Of a DNA stretch of 64,000 nucleotides, positions 1 through 7,793 are shown in pieces. A model generated the notes under the pieces. The model did no database searches and had not been told where the DNA came from. It was given only the letters and a program-made list of their open reading frames with translations. Position 1 is the first letter of the stretch. Every line of letters starts with the position of its first letter. Source of the stretch: Macrosoma leucophasiata (lineage: Eukaryota; Arthropoda; Insecta; Lepidoptera; Hedylidae). The DNA is taken from assembly GCA_036365455.1 (NCBI GenBank), contig JAWQUS010000030.1, positions 2,480,001 through 2,544,000 on the forward strand, given 5' to 3'. Position numbers and translations under genes: made by a program.

Positions 1-23
1 CAGCGACTATTCGAAATTGTACT

Positions 24-520
24 TTTTTTTTTTTTTATGTCATTTAGTTGTCAGACAAGCAGACGGGCCACCTGATGCTAAGTGGTCACCGTCGCCTATG
101 GACATTTGCAACACCAGGGGAGTTGCCAACGCGCTGCCAGCCCTGAAGGACTCTTTTGACGCCATTTTTGAAGAACCCCATATTGTAGCACCGAGGGAAC
201 ACCTCAGAGGGAAGTTCGTTCCACAGTTTACACGTTCTGGGCAGAAACGAACGAGAAAACCGCACCGTTGAGCACTGCCAGGTGTCCAGTCGGTGAGGGT
301 GAAACTTCTCTCTTCGGCGGGTAGTACGGTGTAGAAAAAGAGACGGTGGCACCATGTCGAACAGTTCGACAGAGCACTCACCATTGTAGAGACGGTATAA
401 CACGCACAGACTACCAATATCTCTGCGCAGGCTCAGATGTTCGAGCATGTCTGTAAGTCCCGGATCGTTAACAATACGAACGGCGCGTTTTTGCAGTCAA
501 GTGGACCAAGCTGGTACTTC
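24..520 (-). mobile_element. LINE-D copy 1: 5'-truncated Jockey-like non-LTR retrotransposon, 3' end
   Basis: The T-run at 24-37 is the poly(A) tail of a minus-strand element. The body matches the longer copy at 53,722-54,985 almost base for base up to about 515, where similarity stops, so this copy is truncated. The last 60 bases before the tail (CAGGTGG, GCTTGTCTG, ACATAAA) are the module that SINE-A seems to imitate. Jockey/CR1-group placement is from protein similarity recalled, not searched. Confidence 0.75.
86..448 (-). pseudogene. C-terminal end of LINE-D reverse transcriptase ORF
   Basis: This frame encodes the extreme C-terminus downstream of the RT domain. It has the segment LCVLYRLYNGECS, the basic run HRTTRRREKFHPH, then RFSRSFLPRTCKLWNELP, a signature of insect Jockey-like polyproteins. 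The frame is open to its end at HRRR. No RT catalytic motif is included, so it cannot be functional. The same segment occurs at 53,776-54,099 with about 90 percent identity by eye, so both descend from one family. A partly overlapping frame (40-417) encodes the same region read one base off and is not a separate gene. Confidence 0.7.
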
Positions 521-687
521 TTTATACGCTTAACTTCTTAATATTTATTACTTTGTCCTACGAATAAAAAACGTCATCTAAAGAGACAATAAAACACTCT
601 ATTGCGGTCCCTTTCTCGTAACTACGAATATCAACCATAAAACCTAAAGCATAAAATACCACTATCGACTTAAAAGACATATTTTCA
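521..687. other. AT-rich spacer, nothing recognised
   Basis: No open frame, repeat family or structured motif was recognised between the LINE-D fragment and the LINE-1 tail. Confidence 0.4.
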
Positions 688-689
688 TA

Positions 690-740
690 AAATCAAAAAA
701 AAAATCAAAAAAAAATCAAAAATGCTTTATTCATTTTTAA
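690..740 (-). terminator. LINE-1 3' end: polyadenylation signal and TTGA-T repeat tail
   Basis: On the minus strand the sequence reads GAATAAAGC and then repeats of TTGATTTTTTT. This is an eukaryotic poly(A) signal followed by the short-repeat tail typical of CR1-like LINEs that lack a true poly(A). It marks the element's 3' terminus more convincingly than the CA tract further in. Confidence 0.6.
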
Positions 741-907
741 ACGGTATTACAAGTAACATCGCAAGGGCCCCCATACTGGGTTAAGAAACCTGTATTACAG
801 GGTACCCCGCTCATCCACCAGGGCAATTAAAGCTATACATATATTGTATTTATCTAAAAGGATTACAGCATTTTGATTAGCATAATAGCAAAATAACTTA
901 AATAAGG

Positions 908-910
<3 letters not shown>

Positions 911-1006
<96 letters not shown>

Positions 1007-1072
1007 TGTATGTGTGTGTGGGTGTGGGGGTGTTGGTGTGGGTGTGCGGGTGTGGGTGTGTTGTGGTTTGTG
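911..1072. repeat. (TG)n/(CA)n microsatellite inside the LINE-1 3' UTR
   Basis: About 45 perfect TG units (911-1,002) grade into interrupted units (GGTGTG, TGTTGG, TGCGGG) up to about 1,072. It lies between the ORF2 stop and the poly(A) signal, so it is internal to the element. The Cys-Val or Thr-His open frames read through it are artefacts. Confidence 0.95.
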
Positions 1073-1100
1073 AGTGCATGGGCGCGCTATTTAAGTTACG

Positions 1101-4019
1101 TCATCTTGACATACAACATTCAGTTTCATCATAATTGTATGTTAAGAGAGTTTGTGTCATCTCACGGATCATTTCGATGCATGTCATAGGATAAATATTG
1201 AGTCTGCTATTGAATAAGTTGTAAAGGTGGCATGATTGATAGGAGAAAAGCCTTTTCCTAAACTTAGTACTACATTGTGGGAGTTGGCAAACAGGTGGAT
1301 TTCTGCGTCTTTGGGATTGCTGAGCAACATAAGGTAAGAGTTTATGGGTTCTTATAATGCATTTTAGTATGTAAGTTTGACGGATGGTTAGTAATTTTGA
1401 CGAAGAATGTAGTTCATAGGTTGAAAAATACATTGGTTTAATGAATATTACTTTTAGTAGTGCCCTCTGAGCTCTTTCAAGAATAATTAAGTGTGACTTA
1501 GCAGCTCCGCCCCAAACAGGGATGCAGTAACTCAACACTGACTGGGCTAATGCTTTATAAGTGGCAATAAGAATTTTAACATCCGCAACATGTCTTAATC
1601 TTCTGAATACCCACATGAGTTTTCTTAACCTGCCTACTATACTCTGGATGTGTTTATTCCATTTTAAATTTTGGTCTATGATAACTCCGAGATATTTAAT
1701 TTCTTTAGTTCTTTCAATAGTGTCACATTGACAGTATACGCGAGGAGTCGAGCAAGAGTGGAGTTTAAGTGCAAAATTAGGATTAAGTTGATTATTATTA
1801 CTTATGGAAAAAGGTAAGAATTTTGTTTTGTTGATATTAAGTGTGAGTAAATTTGATTTTAACCAGTTAGAGATTTGTACCATGCCCGCCTCAGTAACTT
1901 CTTTCAAAGATTCCCAAGATGAACTGTGAAAAATAAGGGCAGTATCGTCTGCATAGGTATATATGTTGCAATTTGGTATTTTGAGGTTGCACAGGTCATT
2001 GACATATATTAAAAATAAGGTCGGACCTAGCACACTTCCCTGTGGGACGCCGAATGTGATAGGAGAAGCATGACTAATGAGATCGCCAAGCTTAATTTGC
2101 TGAGTACGACCAGTGAGATAATCAGCGAATAATTCATGTGGAATGCCCCTAATACCGATATTATATACTTTGTTTAGTAGGATTGGGACAGAAACAGTGT
2201 CGAAAGCTTTCGCCAAATCTAAGAACACTCCAATGCATTTATTGCCTTGGTCTAGGTGTTTACCAATACAATCTGTTAAGCCCAATACTGCGTCTTCAGT
2301 AGAGACTCCGTTTATGAAGCCGAATTGGTTTTTCGATAACAATTTATTGTCTAATAGAAATTTTTTTAGGCGAGAATTTAATAACTTTTCCAAGATCTTG
2401 GCTAAGACAGAGAGAACGGAGATAGGCCTGTAATTGTCGACACTGTGTCTGTCCCCCTTCTTGTGGATAGGGGTAACCAAGGCTCTTTTGAAAACCGAGG
2501 GAAAACGGCCCTGTTCGAAACAAAGATTGTAGATATGACAGAGGATAGGAATAAGATATTCCTTGGCTATTTTAATAAAACCTGTAGAGATATTATCTGC
2601 ACCCGGTGCCGTCTCACTAGACATATTATTTATAATGCAGTCTATCTCATCCGGGTCGGTCTTCAACAGAACAAGTGAATTGGAGGGGGTATTAGAACTA
2701 ATATTACATGGATAAATGTTAGGAAATGCCTTAATTTTCTCCGCTAGGTTCTTTCCTACGTTTGAAAAATAATTATTAATGTAATTAGCAGATTCAAGAG
2801 GAGATGCCTTAATAGAAACTAGATTTTGACACTCATTTTTACTTTTATTATTTAGGTTGCAAATCGATTTAATAGTTTTCCAGATTGATTTAGGGTTTTT
2901 CTTGGTACTTTCTAATTTGTTTCTTTCGTAAATGGTTTTAAGTTTACGTACAAGTTTGGTACAATAATTTCTATAGCGTTTATAGGTAATTTTTAATATC
3001 TCGTCATTTGGGTTCTTTTTTAGTTTTAGATGCAGTTTGTCACGATTACGTAAGCAGCGTAAGATCCCTGGTGTTATCCAAGGTTGAATGTGGCGCTTTC
3101 TCGATGGGATTGTGATGATTGATTGATTATTTTTCATTGCTAGTGAGATTTTTTCAACCAAATTTTCGGCAGCTTGAGTAGGGTCCGTTATTACTAATAT
3201 ATCTGTAAGGCTATGTTTTAAGTCATTAAGGGTTGCAATGTAATTTACTTTAATTTTTGTTTTGGATGAAATATGTCGAACCGAGTAGTGCATCAGATTT
3301 AGGATTACTGTACTATGATCGGTTGGTGCATTGTTAAGAATTAGACATTTAGCAGCATGAGTCGTTTTAAGCATCATGTGATCATAGCACATTCTGTCAC
3401 GCGTAGGGAGATTGTGTGCTGGAAGCAGCCCATAGTAGGCGAGTGATGTTAAATAGTTAGATGAGTTACAATCGTCTGTTCCTTGCTTTATATCAATATT
3501 AATATCACCCGTGAGAATAATATTATGATAATTATTGTAGTTATCCAAGAGCCTTTGAAGAGAAGAAATGAACTCATCAGTGTTCCTAATTGAAGGGGTA
3601 CGATATATGCCAATCACGACCGTATTTGGCATGGTTAGTACAAGACAAGATGCGTTTGATAAATATGGTTCTGATATTTTGTAGTTTAGGTTCTTTTTGA
3701 CATAAAATATTATACCATCACATTTGTTTAGGGTATTTTCCGTAAAATGAGTATAGTAATTATTATTTAAAATAGGAATTGATTTGTTTTGTGAGATATG
3801 ACATTCGGACATTACCAATATATCACAATCAACCTTGGTCGAATGTAAAGTAACTTGAAAAGAATCCAGATTTTTATAAATACTTCTTATGTTTTGAGTA
3901 AGAACTGTTAGGTGATTTCCAGTAGAGATGTACTGGTAACACTCCTTAGGCTCACATGAGAGAGCCTGAGCAATATTAATATTGTCTATATCTGAATTTG
4001 TGAAGACTACACTATCCAT
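1101..4019 (-). CDS. LINE-1 ORF2: APE-type endonuclease and reverse transcriptase
   Basis: A 972-residue open frame. Residues about 35-245 are an APE-like endonuclease that nicks target DNA: the Asn of LTQNIRS (43), the Glu of SECHIS (72), GDIND-type Asp (GDINID, 171), and TDHS (233). Residues about 470-760 are the reverse transcriptase: IHKKGDRHSVDNYRPIS, the FLDLAKAFDTV motif with the first catalytic Asp, GVPQGSVLGP, and the YADD box at about 689-692. The C-terminal 200 residues are the usual basic CR1/Jockey tail. Length is normal for the family. The ATG at 4,019 lies inside the end of the preceding open frame (overlap 4,007-4,019), which suggests coupled or reinitiated translation. All catalytic residues looked for are present. 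Clade (CR1 versus Jockey) is unsure. Confidence 0.9.
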   Translation of the reverse strand: MDSVVFTNSDIDNINIAQALSCEPKECYQYISTGNHLTVLTQNIRSIYKNLDSFQVTLHSTKVDCDILVMSECHISQNKSIPILNNNYYTHFTENTLNKCDGIIFYVKKNLNYKISEPYLSNASCLVLTMPNTVVIGIYRTPSIRNTDEFISSLQRLLDNYNNYHNIILTGDINIDIKQGTDDCNSSNYLTSLAYYGLLPAHNLPTRDRMCYDHMMLKTTHAAKCLILNNAPTDHSTVILNLMHYSVRHISSKTKIKVNYIATLNDLKHSLTDILVITDPTQAAENLVEKISLAMKNNQSIITIPSRKRHIQPWITPGILRCLRNRDKLHLKLKKNPNDEILKITYKRYRNYCTKLVRKLKTIYERNKLESTKKNPKSIWKTIKSICNLNNKSKNECQNLVSIKASPLESANYINNYFSNVGKNLAEKIKAFPNIYPCNISSNTPSNSLVLLKTDPDEIDCIINNMSSETAPGADNISTGFIKIAKEYLIPILCHIYNLCFEQGRFPSVFKRALVTPIHKKGDRHSVDNYRPISVLSVLAKILEKLLNSRLKKFLLDNKLLSKNQFGFINGVSTEDAVLGLTDCIGKHLDQGNKCIGVFLDLAKAFDTVSVPILLNKVYNIGIRGIPHELFADYLTGRTQQIKLGDLISHASPITFGVPQGSVLGPTLFLIYVNDLCNLKIPNCNIYTYADDTALIFHSSSWESLKEVTEAGMVQISNWLKSNLLTLNINKTKFLPFSISNNNQLNPNFALKLHSCSTPRVYCQCDTIERTKEIKYLGVIIDQNLKWNKHIQSIVGRLRKLMWVFRRLRHVADVKILIATYKALAQSVLSYCIPVWGGAAKSHLIILERAQRALLKVIFIKPMYFSTYELHSSSKLLTIRQTYILKCIIRTHKLLPYVAQQSQRRRNPPVCQLPQCSTKFRKRLFSYQSCHLYNLFNSRLNIYPMTCIEMIREMTQTLLTYNYDETECCMSR

Positions 4020-4501
4020 AACTTTAGTAAGATGGGTGGGGTAGCAGAATTTTCGGATAACGACTTTTTATAAATGACAAGAGTTGATGAAATGCGCGTT
4101 ATTTTTAAGATCTGAAATGTTTGATATTGGCAATCTGGAACTTTTATGACTAGAAATGAAAAATTAATTAAATATGTAAATTGAGATGCGTTTAAATGTA
4201 AAAATGAGCAATGGTAGATATTATAATGTAATGTTGTGTATGTGTAGTGGAGTATGGGTGGGTATGTGGAATTTGTAATCGTACAGTGTAAGTGTGAGTG
4301 TAAATAAGTGTGTTTAATAATAATAAATGGCCAGTAAACGGAATGCATGTGAAATAAGAGAGTGAGTGAAGTGTAGTTATGTTGAAAGATAAGTATTTTA
4401 GTAACACACAAGAATATACAATGATACACTAAGAATATTTTAACTTTACGATTTTTTGTGAAACTATAGCACAATTTGGCACAAGGTATACCTAACCTCA
4501 C
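4007..4501 (-). CDS. LINE-1 inter-ORF open frame, hydrophobic, 164 codons (doubtful gene)
   Basis: This frame starts 27 nt after the ORF1 stop and ends 13 nt inside ORF2. The product is rich in Ile, Leu, Phe, Tyr, His and Thr, with hydrophobic stretches (KIFLVYHCIFLCV, FIIIKHTYL) and no recognisable domain. A similar frame of 165 codons sits at the same place in LINE-3 (62,767-63,264). It may be a real small ORF or ribosome bridge. It may instead be chance, because U-rich sense sequence contains few stop codons and reads as hydrophobic residues. Confidence 0.25.
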   Translation of the reverse strand: MRLGIPCAKLCYSFTKNRKVKIFLVYHCIFLCVTKILIFQHNYTSLTLLFHMHSVYWPFIIIKHTYLHSHLHCTITNSTYPPILHYTYTTLHYNIYHCSFLHLNASQFTYLINFSFLVIKVPDCQYQTFQILKITRISSTLVIYKKSLSENSATPPILLKLWIV

Positions 4502-4528
4502 TATGTAAGGACCTATAGGTATGGATTG

Positions 4529-5392
4529 TCACTTATCACTCCCGTACATAGACACAATTTGAGACTCATTAGTAAGCTTGATGATTGGTGAATGCTCATC
4601 TTTTCTCACCAAAACTTCGCCGAGTGATGTCCAGCAGAACTTGAACTTCATTGACTTTGACATTTCTCTCGCTAGGTAAAACAGCCTATTAGCATTTGGT
4701 GTCAAATGTTCCGAAAGGAATATAGGGGTACCAGTGCATTTCAACCCAACATGAAAAGAGTTCAGTTTATTGGTTTTATTATAAGAGTTGTACCTTTTAG
4801 CAGCGCTCATAATATTCATTTTTTGTATGTAAGATGACATCTCCACTATGATCGGTTTCTTGTCCCCTTTAGTGGTTGTTCTGTAGATGTCCTTTATGTC
4901 GTTGGGCTGTAAGTCGATTTTAAGTGATGAAGAAAGCTTGCTCACCATATCTATGAGAGTCGTTTTGGTTTCACTGTCCGATTTAGGGACGTTTTTTATT
5001 TCGAAGGAGCACTTCCTTTGACACTTTAATAAAGATTCAATCTTATTTTCCAAGATAGTTATATGTTCCTTGTCCTTATGTTTTTCTTGCTCCAATAATT
5101 CCAGTTTTTTACTCATTTCGTCATATCGAGTGGACAGAAAAGTAAGGGAATCTTCAATAGTTTTTAGAGAGGACGTTATTTGTACTCTTTCGCTTGATTG
5201 TTGAGCCATCCAGGAAGATATCATATCTTTAATTTCTGTTTTGAAGTCGGACAAATTCATCAACATTTCATTAGAGCGTTTGCGCTTGTTTCGCGATGCT
5301 ACGAAGCTAATTTCTGCATTCTCCCCAACCGAGAGTTGTCCTAGATTCGACTCTGAACTAGATTTTTCCGTCATAGGTGGCGACCTCAACAT
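4529..5392 (-). CDS. LINE-1 ORF1: nucleic-acid-binding chaperone with coiled coil and FP25K-like C-terminus
   Basis: A 287-residue open frame. Residues about 30-60 carry a basic RNKRKRS patch that could be a nuclear localisation signal. Residues about 65-135 are heptad-rich (LKTIEDSLTFLSTRYDEMSKKLELLEQE), predicted coiled coil for trimerisation. Residues about 135-215 resemble an RRM-like fold, with CSFEIKNVP and PIIVEMSSYIQK. Residues about 220-285 match the FP25K-type C-terminal domain (LSEHLTPNANRLFYLAREM, then FCWTSLGEVLVRKDE). Such ORF1 proteins coat LINE RNA. The first ATG gives the expected length; an internal Met at residue 7 is an alternative. Confidence 0.8.
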   Translation of the reverse strand: MLRSPPMTEKSSSESNLGQLSVGENAEISFVASRNKRKRSNEMLMNLSDFKTEIKDMISSWMAQQSSERVQITSSLKTIEDSLTFLSTRYDEMSKKLELLEQEKHKDKEHITILENKIESLLKCQRKCSFEIKNVPKSDSETKTTLIDMVSKLSSSLKIDLQPNDIKDIYRTTTKGDKKPIIVEMSSYIQKMNIMSAAKRYNSYNKTNKLNSFHVGLKCTGTPIFLSEHLTPNANRLFYLAREMSKSMKFKFCWTSLGEVLVRKDEHSPIIKLTNESQIVSMYGSDK

Positions 5393-5600
5393 TATGAAGG
5401 ATATTAAAAACTATGCAGTCTTAGGTACCAGGGCCGCAGAGGTGCGTAGGATATCTTCGTAGCACTGTCAATGCGTGTAGCGAGTAGGCGGCCGGCCGAC
5501 AGGAAAGCAGTGAGTTGATTTGGTAGGTGCGAGCAGGACGAGCAGCTTACGTGTGATGCCTAAGCTACGCGGTGGGGCTACGAAGCGTAGCGGTTACGTA
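5393..5600 (-). promoter_or_regulatory. LINE-1 5' UTR / internal promoter region (inferred)
   Basis: GC-rich compared with its surroundings, with GGCCGGCCG and an inverted GCTACGAAGCGTAGC-like motif near 5,570-5,590. Non-LTR elements carry internal promoters in the 5' UTR. The assignment rests on position and composition only. Confidence 0.3.
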
Positions 5601-5976
5601 ACGATGTAAGATATCTCACCAGGCAACAGTAACTCCTGCGCAGGTATGCACTCCTATTATTTGTAACTATTTTACTGCGAAATAATTTCGATTTGTTGTA
5701 ATTAAGAATACAGCGATAGCACAAAACACGTCCACACAATGCAGCGGTCCGAGGGGAAGAGGAAAAGAGGAATAAAATGTTGTAGAAATACTCTGACATC
5801 GGAAATGAACTGACCAGTGTCAATCGTGATAACCCGAACACTCGTACGTTCCACAAATAAACGATGTTGGAACGCAATAACCGTTGTCGCTGAAAATAGT
5901 AGGCAGTTGTTACTTTTCAACGCTTGCAACCCTTGAAAAACCAGTGTGATGATAATGAATACGATAAAATCTATAC
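5601..5976. other. No feature recognised
   Basis: Mixed composition, short shadow frames only. This may contain the far 5' end of LINE-1 and the host sequence into which it inserted. Confidence 0.3.
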
Positions 5977-6265
5977 TTTTTTTTTTTAATGTTTTGGAGG
6001 TGGCAAACAAGCATGCAGTTCACATTGATGTTAAGTGATGACTGCAGCCTAGAGACACCCACACAATGACCAATGTCAAAATGCAGATGCGTTACCACTC
6101 CTGAGGCCTAAGGTATTATGCCTCTGTGCCAGAAATTACAGGGCCGTACATTACCACCTGACCGGAACATGATAGTGCTGAACACTACCATTTAGCGGCA
6201 AGTATATTAGGTAATGTGGTGGTGCCTACGCCCTCGAGCTCCGTCACTGGAGCTCTACCACCAGT
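5977..6265 (-). mobile_element. SINE-A full-length copy (reference description)
   Basis: Read on the minus strand, SINE-A begins ACTGGTGGTAGAGCTCCAG, continues through GGCACCACCGCATTACC, GTGTTCCGGTCAGG, GGCACAGAGGCATAAC and GGCTGCAGTCATCAC, and ends TTGCCACTTCCATTACATA plus an A-run. Length is about 290 bp. A degenerate Pol III A box (TGGTAGAGCTC) and B-like box (GTTCCGGTC) are visible at the right spacing for a tRNA-derived head, but neither is canonical. The A-run and the dispersed copies in both orientations mark it as a retroposon. I do not recognise the family by name. Confidence 0.85.
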
Positions 6266-6289
6266 AAAATTATCTTATTTCTATACTTA

Positions 6290-6487
6290 TCTATACTATT
6301 ATTATAAAGCTGAAGAGTTTGTTTGTTTGCTTGAACGCGCTAATCTCAGGAACTTCTATTCCGATTTGAAAAGTTATTTCAGTGTTAGATAGAGATAGAT
6401 CCATTTATCGAGGAAGGCTAAAGGCATATCATCACGCTATGACCAATAGGAGCAGAGCAGCGTGGGCGAAGCCGGGGCGGGCCGCTA
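6290..6487 (+). mobile_element. Helitron-like non-autonomous element (HelB)
   Basis: Begins TCTATACTATTATTATAAAG, contains TTTGTTTGCTTGAACGCGC, and ends in a CG-rich stem (GGGGCGGGCCG) followed by CTAG and T. Helitrons start TC, end in a hairpin plus CTRR, and insert between A and T without target duplication. A second member of this subfamily lies at 49,772-50,034. Autonomous genes are absent. Confidence 0.55.
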
Positions 6488-6629
6488 GTCTTGTATAAAT
6501 TGCTTGGTGTGTTAGTGTGGGTCACTACTGACAGCTTTAATTTCATGTGTTCAATCCCAAATCGAGTAAATATTTAGGGAAATCAGTTATCCGACTGCGC
6601 CAGAAGCAGGAATGGGTAAGTTTTTCTAA

Positions 6630-6847
6630 TCACACTATTATTATACTCGTAAATGTGAAATTTTCTTTGTTTGGATGTTTGTCCGTCAATCACGCCGAAA
6701 CTACTGAACGAATTTTGATGAAATTTGTTATTCAGATAGGGCATTAACTGACTTAGATTATAGGATACCTTGCATCCCGAAAATATGTTCCTGTGGGATG
6801 CCATGGGATGATTTTCCACAGGTTACGTGAAGAGCGAACCACACTAG
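6630..6847 (+). mobile_element. Helitron-like element (HelC)
   Basis: Starts TCACACTATTATTATACTCG and ends with CACACTAG then T. The 3' half (GGGATGCCATGGGATGATTT) recurs inverted at 13,267-13,388. No coding capacity. Confidence 0.45.
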
Positions 6848-6858
6848 TTTATGATCAA

Positions 6859-7117
6859 TCTATATATATATATAAAAATCAAATGCTATTCGTTAGTCTT
6901 GCTAAAACTCGAGAACAGCTCTACCGATTCGGTTAACTTTAGTTTTGAATTATTTCTGGCAACCCAGGGAAGGTTTAAAAGGCAAGAAAATATGAAGAAA
7001 TTGAAAGAAAACAGAAAAAACCACAATGTCATTATTCCATACAAATAATCCGTATCTGTCAAACCTTTGACACATTATTCCATTCTGAGGCAATATGAAG
7101 TTTGCCGGGTCAGCTAG
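6859..7117 (+). mobile_element. Helitron-like element (HelD)
   Basis: Starts TCTATATATATATATAAAAA, contains CTCGAGAACAGCTCTACCGA and ends GCCGGGTCAGCTAG then T. It sits 12 bp after HelC and 4 bp before HelA, in the same orientation. Confidence 0.5.
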
Positions 7118-7460
7118 TTAGTCTATACTTATAATAAATCTGTAGAAGTGTAAATTCTGTACATTAAAAATATTGAAAAAATAAATACCAGGGGATGTTA
7201 TTAGAACGATACCGAACACAAATATGTGATTAGATTTTTTTTTGTCTGTCTGTCTGTCTGTTTGTTCAAGCATCACATAAAAATTACCGCTCCTATTACA
7301 ATGAAACTTGGCATGATTATACTTTAACCTTTGGCGCACAACACAGGGTACTTTTTATCCCGGAAAAATGTCTGTTTGTCTGTGTGTTTGTGCACGCTAA
7401 TATCAGAAACGGCTTATTCGATTTGCGGTTTCCACTAATATATTGTGGTAAGTTTCACGT

Positions 7461-7468
7461 AAGATTTA
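7461..7468. repeat. Target site duplication of LINE-2, left copy
   Basis: AAGATTTA here and at 12,332-12,339. The undisturbed site is TAAATCTT at 17,590-17,597 in the inverted HelA relative. Confidence 0.8.
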
Positions 7469-7793
7469 TTTATTTATTTATTTATTCTTTATTGCCACAA
7501 TATAAATATCGGAACAAATGGCGGACTTAATGCTAAAAGCATTCTCTACCAGTCAACCATTGGTAGTATAGAAAAGAAAATGGTGAGCGGCATTAGTAAA
7601 AAAAATAAAATAATTAGAAATGCTTATAATGAAACAAAAATGTTAGCACTAATAATACTTTCTTACACACATAGATATAAGAATATACGTACATACATAA
7701 AATAGTACATAAACCTACAAAATAATCTACATAATTAAATATATAATATACAATAAATATATATTTAAATATGGATGATGATTTTACGAAAAA

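Larger units (their letters stand above)
688..5560 (-). mobile_element. LINE-1: near-complete CR1/Jockey-group non-LTR retrotransposon
   Basis: The minus strand carries, in order, a GC-rich 5' region (about 5,393-5,560), ORF1, an inter-ORF region, ORF2 with endonuclease and reverse transcriptase, and a 3' UTR. The 3' end is marked by an AATAAA signal at about 725-730 followed by repeats of TTGATTTTTTT (690-722), a tail style known from moth LINEs. Both ORFs are uninterrupted, so the copy is recent or still competent. The 5' limit is a guess from the end of the GC-rich segment; I found no target site duplication. Confidence 0.8.

Noticed and set aside
911..1072. (CA)n tract as the 3' terminus of LINE-1
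   Set aside because: A poly(A) signal and TTGATTTTTTT tail lie further downstream on the minus strand (690-740), so the tract is internal.
795..1189. Thr-His and Cys-Val open frames
   Set aside because: Products of the (CA)n/(TG)n microsatellite.
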